Both the position numbers and the translations under genes were made by a program. Shown piece after piece: positions 45,852 through 55,213 of a stretch of 59,596 nucleotides of DNA (position 1 is its first letter; each line of letters starts with the position of its first letter). The notes beneath the pieces are model-generated. The model was not told where the DNA came from. It did not search any database and saw only the letters and a program-made list of their open reading frames with translations. Origin of the DNA: Tabrizicola sp. (GTDB taxonomy: Bacteria; Pseudomonadota; Alphaproteobacteria; Rhodobacterales; Rhodobacteraceae); NCBI RefSeq assembly GCF_030373185.1, contig NZ_JAUCZH010000009.1:1-59596 (forward strand). The letters are read 5' to 3'.

Positions 45852-46838
45852 ATGGCAGACCGGGTCTTGGTGACGGGTGGTGCGGGCTATGTCGGGGCTC
45901 ATGCCTGCAAGGCCTTGGCACGGGCCGGGTATCTTCCGGTCGTCTTTGACAATCTGTCGAATGGCTGGGCCGAGGCGGTCAAATGGGGTCCGTTGGTGCG
46001 GGGCGACCTGATGGACCGGCCAGACATCGATGCGGCACTTGCCGAACACCGGCCCGTTGCGGTGATGCATTTTGCGGCCCTGTCACTTGTTGGGGAATCG
46101 GTGAAAGATCCCGCGCTTTACTGGCGGGTGAATGTCGGGGGTGCGCTGAACCTGCTGGAGTCGTGCAGCGCCGCGGGGGTGAAGAACTTTGTCTTTTCAT
46201 CTACTTGCGCGACCTATGGCGATCAGGACGGGGTGCTATTGACCGAAGACACCCCGCAGCGTCCGATCAACGCCTATGGCGGGTCGAAGTTGGCCATCGA
46301 ACAGATGCTGCGCGATTTCGGTGTGGCGCACGGGATCAATCATGTGATCTTCCGCTATTTCAACGTGGCCGGTGCGGACCCCGATGGCGAGATCGGCGAA
46401 CAGCATCGCCCGGAAACCCATCTGATCCCGCTGATGCTGGACGCGGTGGCGGGCAAACGGCCGGCGCTGACCGTGTTCGGCACCGATTACCCGACACCGG
46501 ATGGCACCTGCCTGCGCGATTATGTGCATGTGGCTGATCTTGCGGGGGCGCATGTCCTTGGGCTGCGACGGCTTCTGGATGGGCGGGGCAACGGGGTCTT
46601 CTGTCTGGGAACCGGACGGGGATTTTCGGTGCGCGAGGTGATCGAGGCCAGCCGGGCCGTGACCAACCGGGAGGTGCCGGTGGTGATGGGTGAAAGACGC
46701 CCGGGGGACGCGGCGGCGCTGGTGTCATCGTCAACGCGGGCGGTTGCGGAATTGGGCTGGGAGCCACAACATTCATCGCTTCGCCAGATGATCGGTGACG
46801 CCTGGGCCTGGGCGCAGAAGCCGGGATTTTCAGCCTGA
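45852..46838 (+). CDS. galE: UDP-glucose 4-epimerase
   Basis: GalE interconverts UDP-glucose and UDP-galactose. The 328-residue enzyme has the NAD-binding VLVTGGAGYVGAHACKALARAGY, FAALSLVGESVKDP, FSSTCATYGDQ (catalytic Thr/Ser region), YGGSKLAIEQ with the YxxxK pair (about Tyr141) and FNVAGADPDGEIGEQH. It starts 21 bp after the RTX gene, with GGAGG upstream, so the two may be cotranscribed. Confidence 0.94.
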   Translation: MADRVLVTGGAGYVGAHACKALARAGYLPVVFDNLSNGWAEAVKWGPLVRGDLMDRPDIDAALAEHRPVAVMHFAALSLVGESVKDPALYWRVNVGGALNLLESCSAAGVKNFVFSSTCATYGDQDGVLLTEDTPQRPINAYGGSKLAIEQMLRDFGVAHGINHVIFRYFNVAGADPDGEIGEQHRPETHLIPLMLDAVAGKRPALTVFGTDYPTPDGTCLRDYVHVADLAGAHVLGLRRLLDGRGNGVFCLGTGRGFSVREVIEASRAVTNREVPVVMGERRPGDAAALVSSSTRAVAELGWEPQHSSLRQMIGDAWAWAQKPGFSA

Positions 46839-46857
46839 CCCGATATCAGGCGCGCGG

Positions 46858-47964
46858 TCAGATGTCCCAGTCCGGCGCGGGTTTCGCCTGCGTCTTTGCC
46901 GCCTGCCCGTCAAGCCGCAGCCAGCCGCCACGGACCGGCAGCTTGCGTTCTGCGCCCCAGTCGCCGGTGATGGTCAGCTCATCCCCTTCCAGCATCACTC
47001 CGGCGATGGCTTGGCCCGTGGGCCACTGGACCGCCCCAAGGATGTGACGAACCTCGACGGTTCCCATCGGGTCCAGCGTCACAAGGGCAGGTTGGCCAGC
47101 GGCGGTCAGGGGATCGGGGGTTTCGCGCGAGGACAGGCCAAGGACGGGCAGCGCCGCGCCTTCCTCGACCCCAAGGCAGCCTTTGTGCCGCCCGTTCCAT
47201 GGCGCGTAGTCGCGGCCACCGTTGGAGTGCCACAGCATCGTCATCGGCAGGGCGCGGGCATTCTTCAGCGACAGGATCAGATCACCCTCGGCGGGGCGGA
47301 CAACGGCGGTCCAGCCAAGCAGGGTGCCGGGGTCATCGACACCGGTGACGAAATCCTCATGCGCCGCACCCCAGGGGTAGCGGTGCAGGTTCACCGTGCC
47401 GCCATCCGCGCCCGGAAAATCGGCTGCGTCCTCATGCCGTCTGGGGTAGGCAAGGCACGAGCGGCCTTCTGTGGTTTCCATCGGTTCGGCCAGCGTTTCC
47501 CACCAGCGCTTGCGCGAGAAGGACAGCTTCGCGCCATTCGGAACCGAGATCATCGCGTGGTTGGACACCGGCAGCGCGCCGGTGCCGCCGATGAACAGGT
47601 GGCGCTGGTAGACGAAGGGCTGGTCGTCGGTGACGGAAAGCTCCTTGACGATGGTGGCGCCTGACACCGCCCCTTCCAGAACCGCGCGCAGCGTGCCGGG
47701 GTCGGCGGGTGTGATGTGCCAGTCACCGTTTGCGGTCAGCCCGTGCAGGCCGCCCGGGCTGGCCCCCATTGGAGCGGCAAGGAAATCACCGGCCAGCCAG
47801 CGCTGATGCGGCGGCGCCTCCGGTGGCACTTCGTCGGCAGACCATGGCGCGCGGTGCAGCGGGCTGATCGGAGTGCCTTCGTCGGTGACGGTAAACCCGG
47901 CAAGCACACCCCCCCGTGGGGCAAAGTCGAAGCTGATGCCCCGGGCGGTTGTGGTGACGGTCAT
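46858..47964 (-). CDS. Aldose 1-epimerase-like (galactose mutarotase fold) protein
   Basis: The 368-residue protein appears to be a beta-sandwich of the aldose-1-epimerase superfamily. It starts MTVTTTARGISFDFAPRGGVLAGFTVTDEGTPISPLHRAPW; HRAPW, HGLTANGDW, NHAMISVPNG and MLWHSNGGRDYAPWNG are the clearest blocks. Members of this group are often annotated only as hypothetical. It is convergent with galE (19 bp apart), which suggests a sugar-metabolic role. The reaction is unknown. Confidence 0.65.
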   Translation of the reverse strand: MTVTTTARGISFDFAPRGGVLAGFTVTDEGTPISPLHRAPWSADEVPPEAPPHQRWLAGDFLAAPMGASPGGLHGLTANGDWHITPADPGTLRAVLEGAVSGATIVKELSVTDDQPFVYQRHLFIGGTGALPVSNHAMISVPNGAKLSFSRKRWWETLAEPMETTEGRSCLAYPRRHEDAADFPGADGGTVNLHRYPWGAAHEDFVTGVDDPGTLLGWTAVVRPAEGDLILSLKNARALPMTMLWHSNGGRDYAPWNGRHKGCLGVEEGAALPVLGLSSRETPDPLTAAGQPALVTLDPMGTVEVRHILGAVQWPTGQAIAGVMLEGDELTITGDWGAERKLPVRGGWLRLDGQAAKTQAKPAPDWDI

Positions 47965-48111
47965 GGCCGGGTTTCCTTGAGCTGATCGGGGGGCTGATCG
48001 GGTGTCAGGCTAACGCCCCCTGCCACCGGGCCGCAAGGGCGCAGAGGGAACTGGCATGTCAGTTTGACAGCCGCTAGGGTGGCGACAAGACCGGTATGGA
48101 GGGATCACGCG

Positions 48112-48849
48112 ATGGGACGGCTGGACGGCAAGACGGTTCTGGTGACAGCGGCTGGGCAGGGGATCGGGCGGGCCTCGGCGCTGGCCCTGGCCAAGGAAGG
48201 CGCGCGGATCATCGCAACCGATGTGAACGAAGCGGCGCTGGCAGAACTGGCATCGGCGGGGCTGGAGACGCGGTTGCTGAACGTGCGCGACCCCGATGCC
48301 ATCACCGCCACTTTTGCCGCAATCGGCACGCCGGATGTGCTGTTCAACTGCGCGGGCTTCGTGGCCAATGGCACGATCCTTGATTGTGACGAGGACGCCT
48401 GGGCCTTCAGTCTGGATCTGAACCTGACGGCGATGTACCGGATGTGCCGGGCGGTGCTGCCGGGAATGGCGGCGCGCGGGCATGGCAACATCATCAACAT
48501 GGCCTCGGCGGTGGGGTCGATCATCGCGGCACCGAACCGCTTCGTCTACGGGGTGACCAAGGCCGGCGTGATCGGGATGACCAAGGCGATTGCGGCCGAT
48601 TTCGTGACCAAGGGCATCCGCTGCAACGCGATCTGCCCCGGGACGGTGGAAAGCCCGTCGCTGAACCAGCGGATGCGCGATACCGGCGACTATGAGGCGG
48701 CGCGCAAGGCTTTCATCGCCCGGCAGCCGATGGGCCGGATTGCCAGCGCCGAAGAGATTGCCGCACTGGTGGTCTATCTGGCGTCCGACGAATCTGCCTT
48801 CACCACGGGCGTGCCGCATGTGATCGACGGCGGCTGGTCCAACGTCTGA
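48112..48849 (+). CDS. SDR-family NAD(P)-dependent dehydrogenase
   Basis: The 245-residue short-chain dehydrogenase has AAGQGIGRASALALA (cofactor glycine motif), NCAGF, NMASAVGS with the catalytic Ser and YGVTKAGVIGMTKA with the YxxxK pair. It ends GVPHVIDGGWSNV. It resembles the DHRS6/2-keto-3-deoxy-L-fuconate dehydrogenase group, which act on small hydroxy acids or sugar acids, but the substrate cannot be fixed. The ATG at 48112 follows GGAGGGA. It is convergent with cueR. Confidence 0.88.
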   Translation: MGRLDGKTVLVTAAGQGIGRASALALAKEGARIIATDVNEAALAELASAGLETRLLNVRDPDAITATFAAIGTPDVLFNCAGFVANGTILDCDEDAWAFSLDLNLTAMYRMCRAVLPGMAARGHGNIINMASAVGSIIAAPNRFVYGVTKAGVIGMTKAIAADFVTKGIRCNAICPGTVESPSLNQRMRDTGDYEAARKAFIARQPMGRIASAEEIAALVVYLASDESAFTTGVPHVIDGGWSNV

Positions 48850-48878
48850 GCCGGGGGCGGGGCGCTTGTCGCCCCGCT

Positions 48879-49274
48879 TCAGGCCTTCACCCCGCCAAGA
48901 TCGGCAAGGATCGGGCAATCGGGCCGGTTGTCGCCCGCGCAGGCGTGGACAAGATGTTGCAGCGTTGCCTTCATCTCTTCCATCTCGCGGATCCGGGTTT
49001 CAAGCGCCGCGACCTGTGCTGCGGCCAGTCGTTTGACATCGGCGCTGGCCCGGTCCCGGTCACGCCAGAGCGCCAGAAGTTCGGCCACCCGGTCCATCGG
49101 AAAGCCAAGGTCGCGCGCCCGGCGGATAAAGCGCAAGAGCTGCACGTCGCGCGGCCCATAGGTCCGGTAACCGGACGCGGTGCGCCCAACGGGCGGGATC
49201 AGGCCGGTTTCCTCATAATAGCGGATCATCTTGGCCGACACGCCCGAGGCGCTGGCTGCTTCGCCAATGTTCAT
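48879..49274 (-). CDS. cueR: Copper-responsive MerR-family regulator
   Basis: CueR/HmrR activates copper export genes when Cu(I) is bound. The 131-residue protein has the MerR helix-turn-helix ([28 protein letters not shown]), a dimerisation helix and the Cu(I)-binding loop CAGDNRPDC, which has the C-x7-C spacing of CueR (equivalent to Cys112 and Cys120). It overlaps copA by 4 bp (ATGA), so the regulator is made from the operon it controls. A binding site lies upstream of copA. Confidence 0.93.
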   Translation of the reverse strand: MNIGEAASASGVSAKMIRYYEETGLIPPVGRTASGYRTYGPRDVQLLRFIRRARDLGFPMDRVAELLALWRDRDRASADVKRLAAAQVAALETRIREMEEMKATLQHLVHACAGDNRPDCPILADLGGVKA

Positions 49275-51709
49275 GAGCGGGCTCCGTATCGTTTCAGGCG
49301 CAGGGCGTTGGTCAGGACGAAGACCGACGACAGCGCCATTGCCCCCGCCGCAAGGACGGGTGACAAGAGGATGCCGAAGGTCGGGTAAAGCGCCCCGGCG
49401 GCCACCGGGATCAGGGCGACGTTGTAGGCGAAGGCCCAGAACAGGTTCTGCCGGATGTTCGCCATGGTGGCGCGCGACAGGCCGATTGCTTCGGCCAGCG
49501 CGGGCAGGCGGCCCGCCACCAGCACCACATCCGCCGCCTCGATTGCGACATCGGTGCCGGTCCCCATCGCCACGCCCACATCCGCATGGGCCAGCGCGGG
49601 CGCATCATTGATGCCGTCACCGACGAAGGCCAGCTTGCCAAGGGCTTTCAGCCGGTCCACCGCCTGCACCTTGCCTTCGGGGGTCACCTCGGCGACCACC
49701 TCATCGATGCCAAGGGTCGCAGCGATGGCGCGGGCGGTGCGGGCATCGTCGCCCGAGATCATCGCCAGCCGCAAGCCTTGCGCCTTCAAGGCGGCAATCG
49801 CGGCGGGGGTGGTGGGCTTCACCGCATCGGCCACCGACAGAAGTGCTACCAGCCGTCCGTCCCGCGCCGCAAAGACCGGGCTTTCGCCCCGTTCGGCAAA
49901 CGTGGTGGCAAGATCAGCGAAGGGGCTGATGTCGATCCTGCGTGCGGCCATCTCGCGGGCGGCACCGATGACGATTTCAACGCCATTCACCCGTGCCGAA
50001 ACCCCGTGGCCGGGGCTGGCGCGAAAGCCCTCGGTTTCGGGCAGCGTCATCCCGTCGGCCGCCGCGACGATGGCGCGGGCAACGGGATGTTCCGACTGCG
50101 CCTCGACCGCCGCCAGAAGGGGCAGCAGGGTTTCGCGCGTCTCGCCTTCGGACGGGTGAAAGCCGGTCAGGGTGGGCTTGCCTTCGGTCAGGGTGCCGGT
50201 CTTGTCGAAGGCCACGACCTCTACGCCCTGCAAGGCCTGCAACGCCTCGCCCTTGCGAAAGAGCACGCCCAGTTCCGCCCCGCGCCCGGTGCCGACAAGG
50301 ATCGAGACCGGCGTGGCAAGGCCCATCGCGCAGGGGCAGGCGATTATCAGGACGGCAACCGCATTGACCAGCGCCATTGGCAGGGCGGGGGCGGGGCCAA
50401 GGGCCAGCCAGACCGCGAAGGTCAGCACCGCCAGCGTCATGACCGCCGGCACGAACCACAGCGTCACCCGGTCCACCAGCGCCTGTATCGGCAGCTTGCC
50501 GCCTTGTGCGGCCTCGACCATGCGGATGATGCGCGACAGCATGGTGTCGGCCCCAACGGCGGTTGCCTGCATCACCAGCGCGCCGGTCTGGTTGACGGTG
50601 CCGCCGATCAGCCTTTCGCCCGTGGTCTTGGCCACGGGGACCGGCTCTCCGGTGACCATCGCCTCGTCGACCCAGCTTGTCCCGCTGGTTACCAGCCCAT
50701 CCACCGGCACCCTTTCGCCGGGGCGCAGGTCCAAGAGGTCGCCCGGCCGCACCTCGGCCACCGGCACATCCACCGTCACCCCGTCGCGCCGCAGATGGGC
50801 AATGGCAGGTTGCAGCCCGATCAGCCGTTCGATCGCCTGCGACGACCGGCCCCGCGCCCGGGATTCCAGCAACCGGCCCAGCAGGATCAGTGTCACGATC
50901 ATCGCCGCAGCCTCGAAATAGACGGCGACGGTGCCGGGCGGCAACAGGGCAGGCAGGAAGGTGGCCAGCGTCGAATAGGCCCAGGCCGCCCCCGCCCCCA
51001 TCGCCACCAGAGACGACATGTCCGGCGCGCCCTGCACAAGGGCGGGGATGCCCTTGGCAAAGAAGCGCCGCCCCGGCACGGCAAGGATCAGCGTGGTCAG
51101 CGCAAACTGGATCAGCCAGCTGTTGCCCATCCCGATGGTCGCATGCACCCAGTGGTGAAAGGCCGGAACCATGTGGCCGCCCATTTCCAGCACGAAGACC
51201 GGCAGCGTCAGGATGGCAGCAAGGATCACGTTGCGCTTCAGGCCCGATGCCTCCCGCGTGCGGCGTTCGCCTGCGGTCTCGGCATTGGCGGCCCCGGCGA
51301 TCTGCGCGCCGTAGCCCGAGGCCCGGACCGCCGCCAGCAAGGCCCCGGCTTCGGCCACACCTTCGATGCGCGCGCTTTCGGTGGCAAGGTTGACGTTTGC
51401 CGCCGTGACCCCCGGCACCGCCCGCAAGGCGCGTTCGACCCGGGCCACGCATGACGCGCAGGTCATCCCGTCGATGGCAATCTCTTGCACGGTGGTGGTG
51501 ACGGCATAGCCTGCCTTCTCCACCGCGCGGATCAAGGCCTCGGGCGTGGCCGTTCCCGAGACCTCGGCGCGTTCGGTGGCAAGGTTCACATTGGCCGCCG
51601 TCACGCCCGGCTGGGCGCGAAGCGCGCGCTCCACCCGCCCGGCGCAGGCGGCGCAGGACATGCCGGTGACGGGCAGCGAAAGCGGTTCGACAGGTAAGGT
51701 GGCGGTCAT
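49271..51709 (-). CDS. copA: Copper-exporting P1B-type ATPase
   Basis: The 812-residue pump expels Cu(I) to the periplasm. Two N-terminal heavy-metal domains carry GMSCAAC (about residues 16-22) and GMTCASC (about 86-92). The CPC channel motif ([13 protein letters not shown]), the phosphorylation motif DKTGTLTEG (about 500), the SEHPVA and [10 protein letters not shown] motifs are all intact. The C-terminus is short (RYGARS). The ATG at 51709 gives the usual N-terminus. It forms an operon with cueR and has a CueR-type promoter. Confidence 0.96.
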   Translation of the reverse strand: MTATLPVEPLSLPVTGMSCAACAGRVERALRAQPGVTAANVNLATERAEVSGTATPEALIRAVEKAGYAVTTTVQEIAIDGMTCASCVARVERALRAVPGVTAANVNLATESARIEGVAEAGALLAAVRASGYGAQIAGAANAETAGERRTREASGLKRNVILAAILTLPVFVLEMGGHMVPAFHHWVHATIGMGNSWLIQFALTTLILAVPGRRFFAKGIPALVQGAPDMSSLVAMGAGAAWAYSTLATFLPALLPPGTVAVYFEAAAMIVTLILLGRLLESRARGRSSQAIERLIGLQPAIAHLRRDGVTVDVPVAEVRPGDLLDLRPGERVPVDGLVTSGTSWVDEAMVTGEPVPVAKTTGERLIGGTVNQTGALVMQATAVGADTMLSRIIRMVEAAQGGKLPIQALVDRVTLWFVPAVMTLAVLTFAVWLALGPAPALPMALVNAVAVLIIACPCAMGLATPVSILVGTGRGAELGVLFRKGEALQALQGVEVVAFDKTGTLTEGKPTLTGFHPSEGETRETLLPLLAAVEAQSEHPVARAIVAAADGMTLPETEGFRASPGHGVSARVNGVEIVIGAAREMAARRIDISPFADLATTFAERGESPVFAARDGRLVALLSVADAVKPTTPAAIAALKAQGLRLAMISGDDARTARAIAATLGIDEVVAEVTPEGKVQAVDRLKALGKLAFVGDGINDAPALAHADVGVAMGTGTDVAIEAADVVLVAGRLPALAEAIGLSRATMANIRQNLFWAFAYNVALIPVAAGALYPTFGILLSPVLAAGAMALSSVFVLTNALRLKRYGARS

Positions 51710-51742
51710 GGTCCATGGATCCTTTGGCCGGAGACCTTTGGT

Positions 51743-51773
51743 ATATGGGGCTTCCCATGATGGGAAGGTCAAG
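51743..51773 (-). promoter_or_regulatory. CueR-type promoter with 19-bp spacer for copA-cueR
   Basis: On the minus strand TTGACC (51773-51768) and CATATA (51748-51743) form -35 and -10 boxes separated by 19 bp, the overlong spacing that MerR-family activators correct by bending DNA. A perfect 17-bp palindrome, CTTCCCAT-C-ATGGGAAG (51752-51768), fills the spacer. The copA start lies 34 bases beyond the -10. Confidence 0.88.
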
Positions 51774-51937
51774 GCCAATAAACCGGATTTTTGCAGATAG
51801 GGCAGGAGCGCCTTCCGTTGGATCATGGCGGATTGAGGCTTGCCGTCCTCCGGTCAGACCGGCAAATTCGTCCCGCAGGGCAGGGCAACCAGACGAACGG
51901 CGTCACCCGGTCCATCGTTGTGCAAAGGAAAATCCAG

Positions 51938-52693
51938 ATGACCGACACATTCGCCCGCTACCCAAGCCTTGCCGGCAAGGTCGTCTATGTCACTGGCGGT
52001 GCATCCGGGATTGGGGCCGAGATCGTGGCGGCCTTTGCCAATCAGGGCGCGAAGGTCGGATTTGTCGACATGGATGCAAGTGCAAGCGCCGCGCTCTGCG
52101 CCGCACATTCAAACGTGACGCATGAGGTCTGTGATCTGCGCGACATCGACGCCTTGCGCGCCGCCTTCGCAAAGCTGCGGTCAAGGATAGGGCCGGCGGA
52201 GGTTCTGGTCAACAACGCCGCAAGGGATGATCGGCACGCCTGGCACGATGTCACGCCGGAATATTGGGACGACCGGATGCACACAAACTTGCGGCACCAG
52301 TTCTTTGCGACACAGGCCGTCGCGCCGGGCATGATCGCCAACGGCGGTGGGTCGATCATCAACATGGGGTCGAACAGCTGGTTCGAAGCAGGCGGCGGTT
52401 TTCCGGCCTATGCCACCGCAAAGGCCGCGGTTCATGGTCTGACCCGGACAATGGCACGGGATCTGGGCAAGCACAGGATCCGCGTCAATGCGGTCGTCCC
52501 CGGCTGGGTCATGACCGAACGGCAAAAGACGCTGTGGGCGAAACCCGAAGCCATCGAGGCACACCGCGCGCGGCAATGCCTGCCCGACCTGATCGAGCCG
52601 GTCTATGTCGCGCGCATGGTCCTGTTCCTTGCCTCGGACGACGCGGCAATGTGCACCGCAAGCAGCTACATGGTCGAGGCCGGATCAATCTGA
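51938..52693 (+). CDS. SDR-family NAD(P)-dependent dehydrogenase
   Basis: The 251-residue product has VYVTGGASGIGAEIVAAFA, a NNAARD motif (usual NNAG altered), INMGSNSWFEAGGGFPAYATAKAAV with Ser, Tyr and Lys of the catalytic set (Ser 13 residues before Tyr) and VNAVVPGWVMTERQ. Similar sequences are annotated as sugar dehydrogenases. The ATG at 51938 follows AAAGGAAAA. It is divergent from copA, but its start lies about 165 bp away from the CueR site and there is no reason to link it to copper. Confidence 0.87.
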   Translation: MTDTFARYPSLAGKVVYVTGGASGIGAEIVAAFANQGAKVGFVDMDASASAALCAAHSNVTHEVCDLRDIDALRAAFAKLRSRIGPAEVLVNNAARDDRHAWHDVTPEYWDDRMHTNLRHQFFATQAVAPGMIANGGGSIINMGSNSWFEAGGGFPAYATAKAAVHGLTRTMARDLGKHRIRVNAVVPGWVMTERQKTLWAKPEAIEAHRARQCLPDLIEPVYVARMVLFLASDDAAMCTASSYMVEAGSI

Positions 52694-52803
52694 GCAAAGG
52701 ACAGGCCAGTGCGGGGGCGGACCATGGTCTGGAGCACCGGTGCAGGCCTGAACCCCCGAACGTGTCTGTGGCGCCTATCTTCTTGACCTGAAAGGGAGAA
52801 AAA

Positions 52804-52878
<75 letters not shown>

Positions 52879-53050
52879 GCTGTTGGTGGCGGGGGAATAG
52901 ACGCAATCGGCAGGGCGTGCAAGAGGGTTTTCCGCCAGTCCGATGCATGTTGGTTGACGGTCTGGCGGCGGATGACTGGCAGGGTGACTGGCCCGGCTGA
53001 CTGGCCCGGCTGACTGGACCGCTCTGCCGCGCTGCGCTATGGAGAGGGCC

Positions 53051-53239
53051 ATGCGTACCCCATCCAACCCGCCGAACCCTGACCGGCCCGCAAATGCCAA
53101 GCCTGCAAAGGTGCGGGAAGACCGGTTGAAGGCGGCGCTCAAGGCCAATATGGCGCGCAGGAAGGCTCAGGCAAAGGCCCGGAATGCCGGGGAACCGGTG
53201 TCTGGGAAAACCGCGTCCGGGGAAACCGACGACAACTGA
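53051..53239 (+). CDS. Small basic conserved protein upstream of murA
   Basis: The 62-residue product ([23 protein letters not shown]...[17 protein letters not shown]) is hydrophilic and highly basic, with one predicted helix ([21 protein letters not shown]) and unstructured ends. GGAGAGGG precedes the ATG at 53051. Short proteins of this kind are common before murA in Rhodobacterales. Function unknown. murA starts 20 bp after its stop. Confidence 0.65.
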   Translation: MRTPSNPPNPDRPANAKPAKVREDRLKAALKANMARRKAQAKARNAGEPVSGKTASGETDDN

Positions 53240-53259
53240 TACGAAGGCGGATAGGGCAG

Positions 53260-54528
53260 ATGGATTCGATTCTGGTGCGCGGCAACGGGGCTTTGTCGGG
53301 GGTGATTCCGATCGCGGGGGCGAAGAACGCTTGCCTCACGCTGATGCCGGCGACCTTGCTGAGCGACGAGCCGTTGACACTGACCAACGCGCCGCGCCTG
53401 TCGGATATCGCCACGATGACCCAGCTTTTGCAGTCGCTGGGGGCCGAGGTTGCCAGTCTGCAGGACGGGCTGGTGCTGGCGATGTCGTCCCATTCGATCA
53501 CCAACCACACGGCCGACTACGACATCGTGCGCAAGATGCGGGCCTCCATCCTTGTGCTGGGGCCGATGCTGGCGCGCTATGGCCATGCGATCGTGTCCTT
53601 GCCCGGCGGCTGTGCCATCGGGGCGCGGCCAGTGGATCTGCACTTGCGCGCGCTGGAGGCGATGGGGGCGGAACTGGATCTGCGCGACGGCTATGTCCAT
53701 GCCAAGGCGCCCGGAGGGCGGCTGAGGGGGGCGGTGTTCGAATTTCCCTTCGTGTCGGTCGGGGCCACGGAAAACGCGCTGATGGCGGCGACGCTGGCGA
53801 AGGGGACGACGGTTCTGAAGAACGCCGCGCGGGAACCCGAGATCGTGGACCTTGCGCGTTGCCTGCGGAAGATGGGCGCGAAGATCGAGGGCGAGGGGAC
53901 ATCGACCCTGACCATCGAAGGCACGGACCGGCTGGGCGGGGCCACGCATCCCGTGGTCACCGACCGGATCGAGCTTGGCACCTACATGCTGGTCCCGGCG
54001 ATCTGCGGCGGCGAGGTGGAATGTCTGGGCGGCACGCTGGAACTGGTGGGCGCTTTTGCCGAAAAGCTGGATCAGGCCGGGGTGTCGGTGACCGAAACCG
54101 ACCGGGGGCTGAAAGTGTCGCGCAAGAATGGCCGGGTCCGGGCGGTGAATGTCACGACCGAACCGTTCCCGGGGTTTCCGACCGATCTTCAGGCACAGAT
54201 GATGGCGCTGCTTTGCACGGCGGACGGGGTGTCGGTGCTGGAGGAAAAGATCTTCGAGAACCGTTTCATGCATGCGCCGGAGCTTTTGCGGATGGGGGCC
54301 AGGATTGACGTGCATGGCGGCACGGCGACAGTGACCGGGGTTGACCGGCTCAAGGGCGCTCCGGTGATGGCGACGGATTTGCGGGCCAGTGTCAGCCTGA
54401 TCCTTGCCGGCCTTGCGGCGGAGGGTGAGACAGTGGTTTCCCGCGTCTACCACCTTGATCGCGGCTATGAGCGGGTGGAAGAAAAGCTGCGCGCCTGTGG
54501 GGCGCAAATCGAACGGATAAGTGCATGA
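53260..54528 (+). CDS. murA: UDP-N-acetylglucosamine 1-carboxyvinyltransferase
   Basis: MurA transfers enolpyruvate to UDP-GlcNAc, the first committed step of peptidoglycan synthesis. The 422-residue protein begins [30 protein letters not shown], with the Lys22-Asn23 pair (GAKN). The catalytic loop has the fosfomycin-target cysteine in [13 protein letters not shown] (about Cys117). [13 protein letters not shown] and [13 protein letters not shown] complete the set. It overlaps the DUF2948 gene by 4 bp (ATGA). Confidence 0.97.
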   Translation: MDSILVRGNGALSGVIPIAGAKNACLTLMPATLLSDEPLTLTNAPRLSDIATMTQLLQSLGAEVASLQDGLVLAMSSHSITNHTADYDIVRKMRASILVLGPMLARYGHAIVSLPGGCAIGARPVDLHLRALEAMGAELDLRDGYVHAKAPGGRLRGAVFEFPFVSVGATENALMAATLAKGTTVLKNAAREPEIVDLARCLRKMGAKIEGEGTSTLTIEGTDRLGGATHPVVTDRIELGTYMLVPAICGGEVECLGGTLELVGAFAEKLDQAGVSVTETDRGLKVSRKNGRVRAVNVTTEPFPGFPTDLQAQMMALLCTADGVSVLEEKIFENRFMHAPELLRMGARIDVHGGTATVTGVDRLKGAPVMATDLRASVSLILAGLAAEGETVVSRVYHLDRGYERVEEKLRACGAQIERISA

Positions 54529-54998
54529 CGGATGCCAAGTACGAAGATGGAGGCGAGGCGCCGCTGCATCTTGTGGCGCAGGACGCCGAGGATGTGCAGG
54601 TGATTTCGGCGCTGGTGCAGGATGCGGTCCTGCCGGTGACCGAGATGAAGCACGATGCCAAGCGCCGCCGCTTTGCCATGCTGGTGAACCGGTTTCGCTG
54701 GGAGGACCGGACCGAGGCCGAGACGGTTGGGCGTGCATATGAGCGGGTGCGGTCGGTGCTGGTCATCGAGGATGTGCTGAAAGTGCAAAGCCATGGCTTT
54801 GACCGGGCTGACAAGGATCTTGTCCTGTCGCTGTTGTCGATCAGCTTCGAGCCGGGGGCGGACGGGACGGGACGGCTGGTGCTGGTGCTGGCGGGTGACG
54901 GCGGCTTGGCGCTGGAGGTCGAGGCGCTTGAGCTGCGGCTGGAAGATGTGACGCGGCCTTACCGCGCGCCGTCGGGCAAGGTGCCGGCGCACGAATGA
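54525..54998 (+). CDS. DUF2948 family protein
   Basis: The 157-residue protein ([61 protein letters not shown]...) matches DUF2948, a family confined largely to Alphaproteobacteria. It is usually encoded right after murA and before hisD, as here. It has no signal peptide or membrane segment. The second half ([55 protein letters not shown]) forms beta strands. Function unknown. ATGA overlap with murA indicates coupled translation. Confidence 0.88.
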   Translation: MTDAKYEDGGEAPLHLVAQDAEDVQVISALVQDAVLPVTEMKHDAKRRRFAMLVNRFRWEDRTEAETVGRAYERVRSVLVIEDVLKVQSHGFDRADKDLVLSLLSISFEPGADGTGRLVLVLAGDGGLALEVEALELRLEDVTRPYRAPSGKVPAHE

Positions 54999-55108
54999 CC
55001 GTTTGCCTGCGGTGCCAAGCGGGTGCGGCGGGCTGTCTGCCCCTTTTGCGGCCAAGACTGCGACCGTGGGCGCTGGGACCGTGTCGCGCCCCGGGGCCAG
55101 ATGCCCAT

Positions 55109-55138
55109 TTCCTTCCTGAGGATATTTGGCGACAGAAA
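55109..55138 (+). repeat. Short GGATATTTGG intergenic motif
   Basis: TTCCTTCCTGAGGATATTTG followed by GCGACAGAAA lies between DUF2948 and hisD, after GC-rich palindromic sequence. It resembles the GGAGTATTT elements (gagg/ggag, ATATTT/GTATTT, purine-rich tail) but diverges in the tail. It is probably a member of the same broad family. Confidence 0.4.
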
Positions 55139-55213
55139 CCTGTCTTGCGGTTCTGTGCTTGAGAGGGCAGGCCGGGCGCGCTATCTGAGCGGGTCTGCCA
55201 TGGAGGTCATTTG

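Noticed and set aside
52970-53025. GACTGGCCCGGCT microrepeats upstream of the small gene before murA
   Set aside because: Short slippage-type repeats without a recognisable element.
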